A DNA stretch of 64,000 bases. It comes from Melieria omissa (taxonomy: Eukaryota; Arthropoda; Insecta; Diptera; Ulidiidae). The stretch is from assembly GCA_963971225.1 (NCBI GenBank), contig OZ020267.1, positions 49,609,993 to 49,673,992 of the forward strand, in the 5' to 3' direction. The translations under genes were made by a program, and so were the position numbers. Below are positions 33,676-46,000 of the stretch, piece after piece. A model generated the notes under the pieces. That model did no database searches. It had not been told where the DNA came from and saw nothing but the letters and a program-made list of their open reading frames with translations. The stretch's first letter is position 1; each line of letters opens with the position of its first letter.

Positions 33676-34671
33676 AGGACTGTATCGAAAAGAAAGTGCA
33701 CACTTTCTAACTTAATTTTCTTGCAGCATATAATTATTTTTTTAATTCTAAAAATGCCGTTTAATAGAGTAGGCCTTGAAATACTGATTTCATACAAATT
33801 TCGTTTCATATATTTTTATATTACGAAAATTACGCGTATCGAGTTAGACATCCTCAAAAAATTTGTGTACAGTTGGTTCACTGAAACAGGTGCTTCGTAC
33901 AGAAAATCACCCAAACGACATCGCGTGTCCATAAACTTCGCTAAAAAAAAATGATTCTTAAGTATGGTGAAAATTGCACTATAAACGACATACCAAAAAG
34001 TGACCGTAAAAAGGGTCCTAAAGACCCAAAAATGGAAGAAAAACTGAGGCATTAGATTGACGAAAACAAGTGCATTTGTATTGGACATTTAGCTAGAACG
34101 AGTGTAACGATGGTGCAAAGAGTGAAGCAGAGGAATAACTTAAAAACATATAAAAAACAAACAATACCAAAAAGAAATGAAAATCAAAAAGTGGCTGGCA
34201 AAACGCAATGCAGAAAACTATACACTCGTCTCTGCAAAGAAAAAATTTCGGGCATCATTATGGATGACGCGACATATGTAAAAATGAACTCAAAATCACT
34301 GCCAGGAAGAAATGAGAATCCGCTAAAATCACCAGAACTACGTCCAATAGAGCGCTACTACGCAATAGCCAAAAGAAACCTTATGAAAGATGAACAAGAA
34401 GCTAAAAATCTTAAGAAATTAAAAAAAAATTGGAGAAAATCAAAAAAACCCATAACGCAAACAGCTGTACAAAATTTAATGAAGAGGGTCAAACAAAAAA
34501 TTAGATATACATTTATTTGAAAAACAAATTTGTTATTTAAACAAAAATCCTTAGTCCTTAAAGTATATGCAACAAATGTTAAAACAAAAAATCTGATCAA
34601 AAAAATTTCCATTAAAGTTATACTTCAAACTAAGCGTGCACTTTCTTTTCGATACAGTCCTTAATCTGTGT
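33676..34671 (+). mobile_element. Internally deleted Tc1/mariner (ITm-type) element, nested
   Basis: Inverted ends AGGACTGTATCGAAAAGAAA are flanked by TA. Plus-strand remnants include MPFNRVG, ENGENCTINDIPKSDRKKG-like words, IIMDDATYVKMNSKSLPGR and SPELRPIERYYAIAKRNLMK. The segment between the first catalytic Asp and the Glu motif is missing, so the middle Asp is lost. The Glu motif resembles that of the DD37E element at 21.5 kb, but ends and sequence differ, so this is a separate family. Confidence 0.85.
34110..34520 (+). pseudogene. Transposase remnant of the nested ITm-type element
   Basis: A 136-codon open frame without catalytic completeness: the first Asp motif MDDATY is followed at once by NENPLKSPELRPIERYY, a deletion joint. 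The N-terminal part of the transposase lies upstream in other frames with stops. Confidence 0.75.
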
Positions 34672-35902
34672 CTGCCCAGTGAAACCCAAAATCGTTAAGT
34701 AATTGTTATTTCTGAATAGAAATAGTCGATCAGTCGAATTGTATTAGTCATACGATTTAGTGATGGGCGTGAATGGGAGCAAACAGAAAAATTCTGTTAC
34801 GAATCCATAACCATCCATAAAATATTTAGAAGCAAAAATTTTTAAATTTAATAAGTTTTATAAATCAATTGAGATTCAAACTTTGAAATTGTTTGTCTTT
34901 TTGCTACTAAAAAGTATTACATAATTAAAAATTCCGCCGCAGAAGCATAGCATCGCCAAATTCTTGCAAAGAGCTGCTTACAAATCGCACTCACACTGTA
35001 TACCCACGGCTATTGTGATTTATATTTTCAAACAGAATGGTTAAACATAACCTACTTAATAAGAATTTAAAAGCCGTTTCATAAAAAAAACGTTCGCTGT
35101 CAAAAAAAAATCTTTAAAAAAAATTGTACGATATATCATACAAATTTCCGGAAAGGGTTAATGAAAAATACTGTACAAATATGTTCAGCTAGTTAATTAA
35201 TTTAATTTAATTAAATTAATTTATTAAGTTATTTCTAAAACCAGTTTGCTGCGATGTGATGAATGAAAGGTGCATTGCTAATGATTGTAAGAGCTGTGTG
35301 CGCGATATTAAACAAGATCTAATTCCAATAGAGTTCCTCAGGAAAATTAAATAAACCACACTAAGAACTTTTAACTTTAATTTTTCCTTAGTTTGATTGC
35401 TGTAACTTGAATTTTACTTGTTATGTGTTATTTTTATTAAAAGTTGAAGTGTTTTAATGAAAACGATTACTGTATTTAATAAGGGGAATACCCTTGGAAA
35501 AATTTGTCGCGTCCGTGATGTCGCGTCCGTATTCATGATATACCTAATTAAAAAAAGGTAAGACAAAATTCTCATATTTCATAAGTCTACGAAGAAAAGT
35601 TATCCTTTGACCTTCATTTGCATGTATATATATAAAAAAAAAGTTCCCAAAAATCGCTAAATTTTGTATATTTCTATAAGAGCTTCCAAAAAACTTCTTT
35701 TTTTTGTCGCGTCCGTCATTGCATAATTGCTTATTATTTTGTACTAATTTGTACTAAATATTTCCAATATATTTCTAAAATGTAGCACTATTTCAGCGCG
35801 CTAGAACACTAAAAAAACATATCGACTTTTTGTGTTTCTTTCTAGTTTTTTATGTAATTGAAAGCGTGCGAATGTCGCGTCCGTGCCACTGGGAGATGCC
35901 CA

Positions 35903-36442
35903 TACATACATACATACAACATAAAATGTACAATAGGGTTTCGCTGTTGTATACTTGTTATTCGCACTACTTATATCAAAAATGCATGTGATTTGCTTGA
36001 TCAAATTTTCTAGGTACAAATATCAAATTTATCAAAAACTTTGTCCCATCCGAAAATCTAATTGGAAAGGAAGGGAATCAAATGGGATCCATAACCTCAC
36101 TAAACACTCAAATGATTCACATGATTGAACTGAAGTAATCGTTTGCGAATGATTTTGGCACAATTTGATAATGCCAAAAATTATTTTTAATGTAAAATTT
36201 TAATATGAAAGCAAAAATAACATCTGTCAAATTATGCAATGTTAAGTGGATTAACAACGCCATATTGTAGATTTTGATATCCTTGGCCTCGTTGCGTTAT
36301 TATTCTTGCAAACGAAAAATCATGAATGCAGTGGCAATGTTGTTGCACGTTAATGTGTGGGGAACAGGGGTTTTCTGATCATAAATTTCCAAATTTGGAG
36401 CCCTGCCAATTATGTTGAAAGTAAAAACAAATCCCCCATAAA
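35903..36442. other. Non-coding DNA, nothing recognised
   Basis: AT-rich; no repeat or gene evident. Confidence 0.4.
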
Positions 36443-36445
36443 TAA

Positions 36446-36770
36446 GGTAGGTAGGTAGGTAGGTGTGGCTGCTCCAGGAGGAGCACACTTAGGCCAGGCG
36501 GCCCATTGTGATACCACATGAGATCGAGCATCATTTCGCTCACTCATTAAACCAGTTGGAGCTATTAACGAAGCTTAGTAGACGGCGTATGGTCTTATCA
36601 GCTAGATCTTCTAGACTTCCGAAGAAGAAGTTGCCTAAGTAGGTCAGCCTTCTTCTGGATAAAGCAGGACAGTAACATAGGAAGTGAGGAATATTTTCTT
36701 TCTCCTCCTCGTCCAAACAGCTGCGACAGAAGTCGTTCGAAAATAGCCGCATCCTCGCCCCCTCGCATTA
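36446..36770 (-). mobile_element. Non-LTR retrotransposon 3' end, second copy
   Basis: On the minus strand it encodes CRSCLDEEEKENIPHFLCYC followed by PALSRRRLTYLG, the Cys-rich end of ORF2 in several non-LTR families, then a 3' region ending in ACCT repeats (36466-36446). The 3' end resembles that at 18195-18270. It is 5'-truncated, as usual for such insertions. Confidence 0.82.
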
Positions 36771-38837
36771 TGTTTTAAAATTTTCCGATTATCCAAAAAA
36801 CTATTCAGTTACTAAAACAGTTTGTACTCATTTGCTGAGTAAAATATATATGTTACTATACTACGAACTGCTTCAGTTGAAATCTGGCAGTACTTACTTT
36901 GTTATGTATTGCACGCTCAGCTCTTTCTTTAGTGAGCTAATTTTACCAATATTGTTCTTGATCATAATTGAGTTTCATGAGTGTAGCTACTATGTGTAGC
37001 GTAGCGTAGTGTAGCTACTACTACAACTATGGGAAAGGAAATGAATTTTGACTATTTGAGAAAGACTATTGTAAGTTGGAAGATCAAAGATATAAAAAGT
37101 ATTAGCAAATTTCAGCAACAATGTCAGGGAAAAAGTTGGAAATAGAGATGGTACACAGAACAGTTGTGCAAAACCCATGCTTGAAAGTTACACTTGACTT
37201 GAAAAGCTGTCAAATGTTTGCTCCCGATGTTAACATAACATTTTCTATTAAGACGTTTCTAAACGGCAAAACTGAGTAAACTCAGTTTTGAAAGTGAATT
37301 AACGCACTTTGATACAAAAACAAATCCATGGAAATCAGAGCATTTTAATGCGTTGTTAAATGAATTTAAGGCCCGGTGGAAAAATACTACATTGGAGTGG
37401 AAAAAGTAAAGTGTATCTAAAATTCAAAATTTCAATAACATCAAAATATCGGAAGAATTTAATTTGGCAGAGAATTTACGTGTGAAGTTTTAATTAAGAA
37501 TTAACAAGAATTAATTTCTGAAGGAGCCGTTATTAGGACGAAATTTTGTAAAATCAATTACTAATATCAATTAAACAACTTTTTAAAAAAGTTTCAGTAA
37601 GAAAATTCGCATTAAAGTTAATGTTGTTGTCACTTAGTGCCTACAAGATTTCAACTAAAGCAGTTCTTACAGTAAAACGAACGACCATTTAGCATTGATA
37701 GAATTGAATTGGAATAATTCAAAAATTGCTTTCAATTCGTCATTTCTATAACCTACATCAAACAGTCTTACAAACACGAAATCCAAATACGAAGCAAATA
37801 ACAAATAATAATTCATAAGCCGAATGTTTTCTTTTCCAAGGTTCAAAATTTTTTTACGCGGCCTATATTATTTCGCATTTCGCTTTGAAGAAAAGCAATC
37901 AGCTGCCAAATTAAATGCAGTCATAATAAGATTTTGCTCATGAAGCGTAAAATATTAAATCTCTAACAAAGGAATCATCCTTTTATCATCTATCAGTGCA
38001 GTGCAACGTTCATAATTTGAACGTCTATTGTGTTGCTTGTGTATAGAGTTTCATGGAAGAAATTTTGGAAATCGCTAATTTGTATGTATATATGTGTAGG
38101 TTGATGTGAATAAAAAAAAATACATAGGTACATGTATAGTACATATGTACCTACGCTGTATTCTGTATGAACATTAGTGCCTCAGTTGAAAGTAATTAAT
38201 GATGGATTTTGATGCTACCGAGTTGAAACAACTATATAATTTCGTATCGGCAGTCGAGAACGCATCTAAAGCCATTTTATTTTCATTATCTCTAACTCTA
38301 CAGTGATTATTTGTGAATATGACAATTTCTATGTGCACGGTGGTTTTTCAACGGACAATGTTTGACGCAGCATACTACAAGTTAAGATATTGCAATGCAA
38401 TTTAGTATGAGCAATCTAGAGGTCAAGGGTATGGACTCTTTTAAAAATGAGCATAATTCACTTACTTTAAATAGGGTGCCATATAAAAGAAATCTTTACA
38501 ACTTAAAAATTCAATATTAACCAAAATATTTTGTCCATCAATGGAAAAGTACGAAGATAGCGGGCGAAGGACTCAATTTTTGCCATCTCCCCAGATATGG
38601 AATATTTTTCGAAGCATATGTGTTAGCGCCAAAGGGGTATTTTAACAATTTCCCGGAAATCAACTGGGGCTATAAACATATAAAACACAAAAACAATCCA
38701 AATTTAGATGTTATATTTGGGTTCCGCCGATCTATAAACCAAAAAGTTCCACAACGTTTCAGACTTTTTTGGGCTGATCGCATTATGCAAAAGCAGGTAT
38801 TAAATGTTATGATGAAATTATAACAGAGGCTGTCTTC
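36771..38837. other. Non-coding DNA, nothing recognised
   Basis: About 2 kb of AT-rich sequence; the short frames present show no recognisable domain. Confidence 0.4.
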
Positions 38838-38841
38838 TTAA

Positions 38842-39816
38842 GGGGGGTTTCTACCTTGTGCGGTCAAAAAAATCAATTTTTTTTTTCATGCATTTTTGGA
38901 TTAATACATGATTGTAGAATACGCTCCCAAAATTTGAAGTAGAAATCTTTCGAATTACGGAAGCAATTTATCGAAACAGGTAGCGGTGTCGAGCGCGCCG
39001 AGTACTGAAGCAAAACTTTGAACGCGTTTTTCTCAAAACTACATTTTTGACCTTGCGGAAGTGATTTAGGCCACACGAGTTGAGCAATAGCTACGAAATT
39101 TTAAACAGTCATTTATCAAGGTCTTAGCTATGGCCCGAACTAGGATCTTCAAGAAATCAGACATGGGGGTTTTGCACTAAAATCCACTACCACTACCACT
39201 AGAGGTCTGCTGGGAAATTTTCCATTATCCACTAAATAAATTTTAGTGGTAGCTGAATTTTTTCCACTAATTTTTTTTTAGTGGTACTTTTTACCACTGC
39301 CACTGCCATTAAATTCAGTGATTAGTGGAAAAAATTCAACTACCACTAAAATTTATTTAGTGGTAGTGAAAAGGATAGTGCACTATGAATTTAATGCAAA
39401 ACCCCCATGTCTGCAAGAAATAATAATTTTTTTTCATTAAAAATAGAAATTTGTATTGAAAAAAGTAGGTAAAAATTGAGTTTTTTAGTCAAAATCGTAT
39501 ATATCCTTCATTTTTCATTTTTTTTTAATCCTAGTTCCAGCCATAGACAAAAGGATACAGAATAAGAAACAATTTCATTTTTGTGTTTCAAGTCATCTCA
39601 AACAGCGGCAGGACTTCCGCGAGTAAGAAAGTCCTGCCGCCATTGCTCGATGGCCCCCTCCCCCCCTTTGCATATTTTATCGTGAAACTTTTTTTACTTG
39701 TACAATAAACATATACCTACATCTGAAAAAATTTTCCAGTGTTTATCTTAAAAACCCTCCCATCAAAATTTTTCAAAAAAACATGTTTTCTCGGCCGCAC
39801 AAGGTAGAAACCTGCC
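38842..39816. mobile_element. TTAA-flanked piggyBac-like element (GGTTTCTACCTTGTGCGG ends)
   Basis: Inverted ends share GGTTTCTACCTTGTGCGG. TTAA flanks both sides (38838-38841, 39817-39820). It carries a nested hAT-like element at 39158-39413; without that it is about 710 bp. No transposase frame. Confidence 0.8.
39158..39413. mobile_element. hAT-like foldback MITE built of AGTGGTA words
   Basis: Inverted ends CAGACATGGGGGTTTTGCA are flanked by a perfect 8-bp duplication CAAGAAAT (39150-39157, 39414-39421). A CAG start and 8-bp target are hAT features. The interior is largely an imperfect hairpin of TAGTGGTAG / CTACCACTA words. Confidence 0.85.
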
Positions 39817-40073
39817 TTAAACATCCCTATGCAAAGCAGTGATGCTCTATCACTACTGTCGTGATGCCAGTTGGGTATGCAGTCGTAATATATTGCATAC
39901 ATTTATGTGTTAGCACTGCTTTGTTTACGAATGGTTCTGATGCAAGCAAATACTGCAAAATGGACGCACAGCAAAAGCGAAAAGGGACTGCGAAACAATA
40001 TTAGTATTGCAAACTTTCAATACTATTTTGAGTAATACATGAGTATGCGTCGAGCAGGTCTTTGGCATTTTAA

Positions 40074-40328
40074 CCCTTTGCACTCGAGCGGCGCTGCGTC
40101 GGCGCCCGGCCCATTAGAATTTGCTACTAATTACAGAGTGTAATGTTTATCAAAATTTGTTGTTTTCGACATATAAATGAATAAACTGGTGAAATTCTAT
40201 TATTTGTATACGTTTGTTTGTTTATAAATGTTTTTAAAGTAGGTTTTTGTAATGTGTTTACCGAATTTGGTCGAAATCGTCTCGAGTTGCTGGTTCGCGC
40301 AAGCGAAAAAGGCCTCGAGTGCAAAGGA
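40074..40328. mobile_element. TTAA-flanked piggyBac-like MITE (CCCTTTGCACTCGAG ends)
   Basis: Inverted ends CCCTTTGCACTCGAG / CTCGAGTGCAAAGGA lie between TTAA at 40070-40073 and 40329-40332; 255 bp, no coding. Confidence 0.8.
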
Positions 40329-40332
40329 TTAA

Positions 40333-40997
40333 AAAATAAATTTCGAATCTTAAGTTACATTGATGTAAAAAGCAGGAAATGTGAATCTTGATAATATAAT
40401 AACAAGTTCCGAAGGTCCTGGAGAACTGAATTATGAGTATACTAAGAGTAAAACCAATTCCAGAAATGAAACTGTTAACAGCGAAATTCATGTCAATGTA
40501 TCGTCGATAACAATGATGCGCAGTTTACGATGCCGATGCGATCGATTGCTCATTGGATGCGTTCACGAACACGATGCATTGTAACACTGTTGCATTTTTT
40601 GTTTACGAACATGATGCTTTGTACTGTTGCAAAGCAACTGACGTTTAAGAAGACAGCCAGACATTGTCCCCAAAGAAACGAAGTGATAATAACACTGTGT
40701 GTGAAATTTACCCTCAAAAATCGCAACATGGGGGGGACCTACTGAGCGACTCTTCTATAGGTATACTGAGTTTAGATCCACCAGGTTTGGCTGGATTGGC
40801 TTTAGTTTATGAGAAATCCGACTTTGAATTTGGCTCATTTCAGTCGAGTTCGTTGCTTAAGTCTTCGAACGTGTAAATGCTAATAGGTCCTAAATCGTTC
40901 CGAATATCGCCTTACTCTCTTCGGCAAATTTGTAGATATTTTAACGACCAACAAATTTGCTTAAGTCACCAATCCAAAAAAAATACATTCCAACTGT
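40333..40997. other. Non-coding DNA, nothing recognised
   Basis: Short frames near 40400-40870 show no recognisable domain. Confidence 0.35.
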
Positions 40998-42298
40998 GTT
41001 TTCGACAAAAATGTCGCAAAAACCCCACTTTCGTCGAGGCATAAAAACAGTATAGCGAGGGTTGACTCCTGCATCTAAAAAACTAAAAATGTTGCCTAGG
41101 AAACGCCCATTAAAGGCGTGGCTCGGCGTCACAGTTCAAAGCTTTTATCAAAAAAAATACATTAATCTGCAACTGATTTACACGATATGGGTATCAAACG
41201 AAAGTTATTTTTCATACCTTTCTTTTGATGTGCAACATTAGATGCGTAAGATGTAAGGGAGAGGGCTGGGTTGTGAACCGAGTTTTGTTTTTTGCTCTAA
41301 CCTTTTTCAGAATAAAGATATCGAAAAATCGAAGATACCGTTGGAAAGGTAATTCAAATCAATTTTTTGATGGTGTCGCAATGTTTGCATGTGAAATACG
41401 AACGCGTATTTCTCGCATTGGCCCACTTCAAGTGAACTCACCGAAATCGAGTGAAATTACATAAAATTACTTTATTTTAATATATCCGTCCTTATTTGAC
41501 AGTGTTTGAACAAATGTAGTACGAAAAACAGGTGGTTCATAACCCACCCACCTCAGTGGTTCACAGCCCAACCACGATGCCATTTTAGAAACTTTAAAAT
41601 AAACGACACTTCCAATCATAATTCGACATAAACAAATATTGCATCGAAAAATATAATCAAAACACTAAAATAAACATGTACCTTTTCGCAATAAGCTCAG
41701 TCACTTGGATAGCACTTTAAAAAAAAGCAAGCAAGTTTTCGCAGTCGATTTTCAAACACGATGTCTGTAGCTGCCACAAGCAATACGTGTTTGTACTTCG
41801 GTGTAACCACAAAAGCAGAGTCATATCATAAGACAAACTTGACAGTTGAAAGATTGGCGATATGTCAATTAGGGAAAGAAAAAACGGTAATGGTTCACAA
41901 CCAAGCCCTCTCCCTTACTAATAAAAAGTTTTAAGCGAAAAAAACATTTTTTTATAAAATTTTTTTTCAACGGATTTTTTTATCGAAAAATCCATTACTA
42001 AGGTACAATAAGTTTGCTACCATATTGTAGCCTGTGAAATTCCCTTTACAATGGAATATAAAACATTTTATATTTTTGTTTTTTCTGAATATATTTTTTA
42101 ACATTAAATTGATTAAATTGAATTTGACGCCGAGCCACGCCTTTTACGGCAAAATTTCTCAGGCAAAATTTTTAGTTTGTTAGATGCAGGAGCCAATCCT
42201 CTATATAAAGCATACTCATTTATTTTTTTCACGAGAGTTCGCTGTACTGTTTTTATGCCTCGACGAAAGTGGGGTTTTTGGGACATTTTTGTCGAACC
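40998..42298. mobile_element. Long inverted-repeat element with a nested insertion
   Basis: About 150-170 bp at each side are inverted copies (CGACAAAAATGTC, ACCCCACTTTCGTCGAGGCA, AGGCGTGGCTCGGCGTCA). The outer limits and target duplication are not certain. A second element is nested at 41256-41915. Confidence 0.72.
41256..41915. mobile_element. TA-flanked MITE (AGGGAGAGGGC ends), nested
   Basis: Inverted ends AGGGAGAGGGCTGGGTTGTG / AGGGAGAGGGCTTGGTTGTG (right end read inverted) are flanked by TA at 41254-41255 and 41916-41917; 660 bp. TA duplication suggests the Tc1/mariner group. Confidence 0.82.
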
Positions 42299-42299
42299 G

Positions 42300-44386
42300 A
42301 CCCTTGCATCGGAGTCAGCGACCCCAAAACCCCTTGGGTACTTACGTAAAGTCTGATGATTTTTTCATATTAAATGTTGATATGAAACTGGCAATTTAGG
42401 CCAGCTGTAGCAGAGTTTCTTCACAAGAAAGAAAGAAGTTACCGTAAGCCCGATTTCATTTTATACTCGGAAAAAATTTCATCCAAAAATTTTTTCGAAA
42501 AGATTTTGGTTTGTAATTCCATTCTATAATTCATTATATTTATATGTCGTTCGTAATCTATAACTAATTTGTACCAGATCTTAATGTTGGCAATTAAAAA
42601 TTTAACTCAAAAATTAGTACTCATCGATTTTCTGCCCTATGATAATTGCCCTATGAATTCTGGATTGCATCCTATTGAAAAATTCCATACGTCGTCTTCG
42701 TTTTTATTTTATTCAAAAGCGCATTATCCTTTTTAACAAACATTTTTATTGTGGCCAAATTGTTGTAACTACGTGGCCACTTCGAACTACTACGTGGCCA
42801 TTTGACGACATCTATCCTACTTAAAAAATGCCCTGCACATCGGGCACTTTCTAGTGTGAAATAATAAATACTCAATACTTATAAATTACTCGATACTTTT
42901 TTCGCGATGCTTACTCGGTATTCGATGCTTTTTTTCGATACTGCAACTGACTAAAAATATCGATACCAAAGGGGTATCAAAGCATCACTACATGCGATTC
43001 GGTCAATCTAAACGTTTATACGGCTTAATAAATCGCATTTCGAATTCATGACGCATTGATTGAAAATGTATAAGTTTTACAAAACTAACAATGTCCATAT
43101 GTCAAGAAGTTGGGACGTTTATAAACTGCATAGAATACGAAAGGTTGAGGTGTCAAAGTAATTTTATTAAAAATTGTATTTACTATACTCTTGACTGAGA
43201 ACTGATGAGAATAGCAAGTTCTCAGTAGCTCAATGTATTTACAATCCCAAGGCATTCCAATGATTGGTGGAAGGGACATAACAAAATTAGCTTCCACTAT
43301 TCGTTGCATCAATGTGGTTTGAATCAGCTGAAAATTATAAGCTCTCAGGATAACGATCAAGGATCAAGGACTTTGCTTAGATCCCAAACACATTTTTGAA
43401 CCCTGTTTCCAAATTTCCTTACAGTTTAAAAAAATCCGGAGATAAAACTCCGTCGCGATAGGGTTAATGCACCTTTATTTCAAAATTCATATCTGTAGCT
43501 CCAGTGACTTGGGATGAGCCAAGTTTTATTAATAATGTTACGTATGGAGAGATTTCAAAATAAGAGTGCGGGTTATGTGAAAATCAGAGTTACTTTCACT
43601 TAGGAGCAAATGTTTGGTTGCAACATTCAGTATTGGTTCCTATATCTAAAGAGATAAAAAACCTCATGTGCTAACAATTGATTTTGTGTAGCAAAAAGTT
43701 TATTAGAAAAATGCTTGTTTCAGCAGTTTATAAAGTAAATTTTTATAAATCAGTTTTTGACATTTTTTTATTATTGAAAAATCTTTTTCTTTAAAATTTT
43801 TGTTTAAGTCTCTAATTCTAAAAAACATTCCTCGTGGAAACTGTCAAATTCGTTTCTCAAGTCTATGTTTAGTTCCTTTTTGCCATTGTCTATTAACGTT
43901 GAATTTTGAAAAGAGTCTTCAAAAGTTGATTGCATAACATTTGCCGAGTTATTTGCGTGAAGTTGACTTGTTAATTTAAACCATGGCGTGTCATCTGGCT
44001 CCACATTCAATGGTGAACTTAAAATTTTTGATAAAGGGGCAATAAAAAGTATAAAATTGTTCAATCAAGTTTTAAAAATCGTTTTACCTACTCTTATGAA
44101 CAACGAAAACAATGAAAATAAAGACAAATCGGTATTGTTGTGTATATGTTTTGGATGTATTAATAATATTACGCATCAAATATGTTTATTTCAATGCTAT
44201 TCTAAACTGTACAAAAAAATTTGGTTGTACCAACAATAGCAATACTGACACTTAGTATTTTTTCCTACGAAAAAAGCATCAGTTCACAAATAATAGTATC
44301 TCCAGAAACATTGACAGACGTCTCTCCATACGTAGCATACCTTGATAATATACCTTGGGCTGAGCCATGATGAATAAGTCAATCAG
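42300..44386. other. Non-coding DNA with one unexplained minus-strand frame
   Basis: Nothing certain. A minus-strand frame at 44064-43804 ends FDSFHEECFLELET and has protein-like composition, but it begins at a non-ATG codon and has no recognised relatives. It may be a terminal exon or a transposon relic. Confidence 0.3.
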
Positions 44387-44898
44387 CAGTGGGCAACCCG
44401 ATAAGTACTTAGCCCTATCGCCCGATGGTGCCACTATCGTAAGAGAAATGTACTATCGTGTAGTACATCCTCGTAGACGGCTATTGTCAAAATTTCAGCC
44501 ATATTGGATTTGTAGTTTTGTTTTGACCGCGTGTGGAAACGAACGTGTCCGCGGATTTTAGAAAAATGGAAAAAGAGCAATATCGGTCTGTGATTCGCCA
44601 AATTGGTCGCATTAGGCTACGAACAGCTGCCCCATCCCCCCCGTATTCTCCCGTGGCCTCGTGTGACTTCTTTTTGTTTCCAAACTTGAAAAAGGCGCTC
44701 GCCGGGCAGAAATTTAATTCGATTGAGGAGGTTATCGCCGCCACGGAGGCCTCCAGAAAACGTAGTTTTCAGACGGGTGAAAGAAGTTGGAGCATCGCTG
44801 GGTCGAGTTGAAAGGAGACTACGTTGAGAAATAAATCGCCACTTTTCCAAAATTTTCGTTTTTCTTTTGTAGGCTAAGTACTTATCGGACCACCCACG
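44387..44898 (+). mobile_element. Mariner-derived MITE, copy 2
   Basis: Same element as 26540-27060 in the opposite orientation, with the right end CCACCCACG followed by TA. The left end is altered (CAGTGGGCAACCCG). Plus-strand coding relics: MEKEQYRSVIRQIG fused to SCDFFLFPNLKKALAGQKF. Confidence 0.85.
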
Positions 44899-44929
44899 TA
44901 TGTTAGAGAAATGTGAGAGAAAGAAAAAT

Positions 44930-46000
44930 TAAAGAAAGTGTTCGATAATAAGTTTCAGCTGGTAAAGATTGTGCGCCTCTACGTTGAAGACATCAGATTG
45001 CCCGTTTCGAATTCGCACAAACTCATGTAAACTGGTGTAGGAAGTGGTATTCCGTAATTTTTCGCGGTGAAAATAAGTCTTGTTTAGGTGTGCCAGATGG
45101 GTTCTAATAATTCTTCCATGATTTGCGGAAAATTAAGCAGTTTTATTCTTGTTAATTTTCTGCTGGCAGCGTAATTCTGTGGGCGGCATTTCGTAAATCG
45201 GTAGGTCTGAGACCAGAGGACTATGTTGAACTCTTAGAAACAGAAATTGTTAGTTTTAGTTAAATATTTAAGCATGAGACGTGGGTATTTCAGCACGTCG
45301 TCGCAGCAATTCGGCCGGCAATCTGATTGAAGTAGAGTTTTTCTATCAGTAACGTCATATTTATAGAAGAGGACAAACAATCCCTCAAGAATCGCGGAGA
45401 TTCATACAAATCAAAAAGACCAGATAGTTCATGACCACCAGATTAAATGTGGTATACAAATAAAAGGGAGTGAAATGAACTGTCTCTCAACGACTGTAAA
45501 CCAAGAAGCCATCGGGACAGCGCATTTTTTAACGCGTATCTTGTTAAATTCAATTCAACTATAACTAATCTCTCAATCCGATTTGAATGTTCGGCATAGA
45601 GAGAATTTAAAATAATGGAGCTGTATTCAGGTATGCTGCGAACTAACGCCACATTAAGAGATTTAATTGTGAACGGGTCCTTGAAGTTTTGAGTATTTCT
45701 AAAAATAAAACCAATCATTGCATAAGTTTTTGTTTTGGTATGAACAATTCTGATTAGGATAATTAACCCAAGTTTTCTCTCATTCTTGCGTATCAATTTA
45801 ATGTCGTTAAGCGTATAATTATGACAAATGGCGTAACTGCTTTTAGTACGTTACTACGCAGCATCAAACTGTTTCAAATTTTGAGAGATCTTATTAAAAA
45901 ATTAAGTTGATGTCAAGTCTTGCACTTCAAACAGTTCTACAAATACTTTCATGAATAACTTGAATAAAATGTGTTTTTGGAAGAAAGACTTGGCATGGTC
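44930..46000 (-). mobile_element. Non-LTR retrotransposon fragment (RT C-terminal region)
   Basis: The minus-strand frame 45796-45443 reads KTYAMIGFIFRNTQNFKDPF, KSLNVALVRSIPEYSSII and NRIERLVIVELNLTRYALK, matching the conserved thumb region of jockey/CR1-type reverse transcriptases (GFIKRN...DP, LVRSxLEYxS, FxRYAL). Shorter decayed pieces continue on both sides; boundaries are approximate. Confidence 0.72.

Larger units (their letters stand above)
32614..35902. mobile_element. Unassigned ~3.3-kb element with TGGGCATCTCCCA ends
   Basis: The ends are perfect inverted TGGGCATCTCCCA, flanked by TA on both sides. The interior has six direct copies of TGTCGCGTCCGT: 32972, 33138, 35515, 35529, 35705 and 35873. 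A Tc1-type element is nested at 33676-34671; without it the unit is about 2.3 kb. No protein was recognised in the remainder. Confidence 0.65.

Noticed and set aside
43804..44064. 86-codon minus-strand frame ending FHEECFLELET
   Set aside because: No ATG at its start, no recognised family and no splice partner found; noted only as an unexplained frame.
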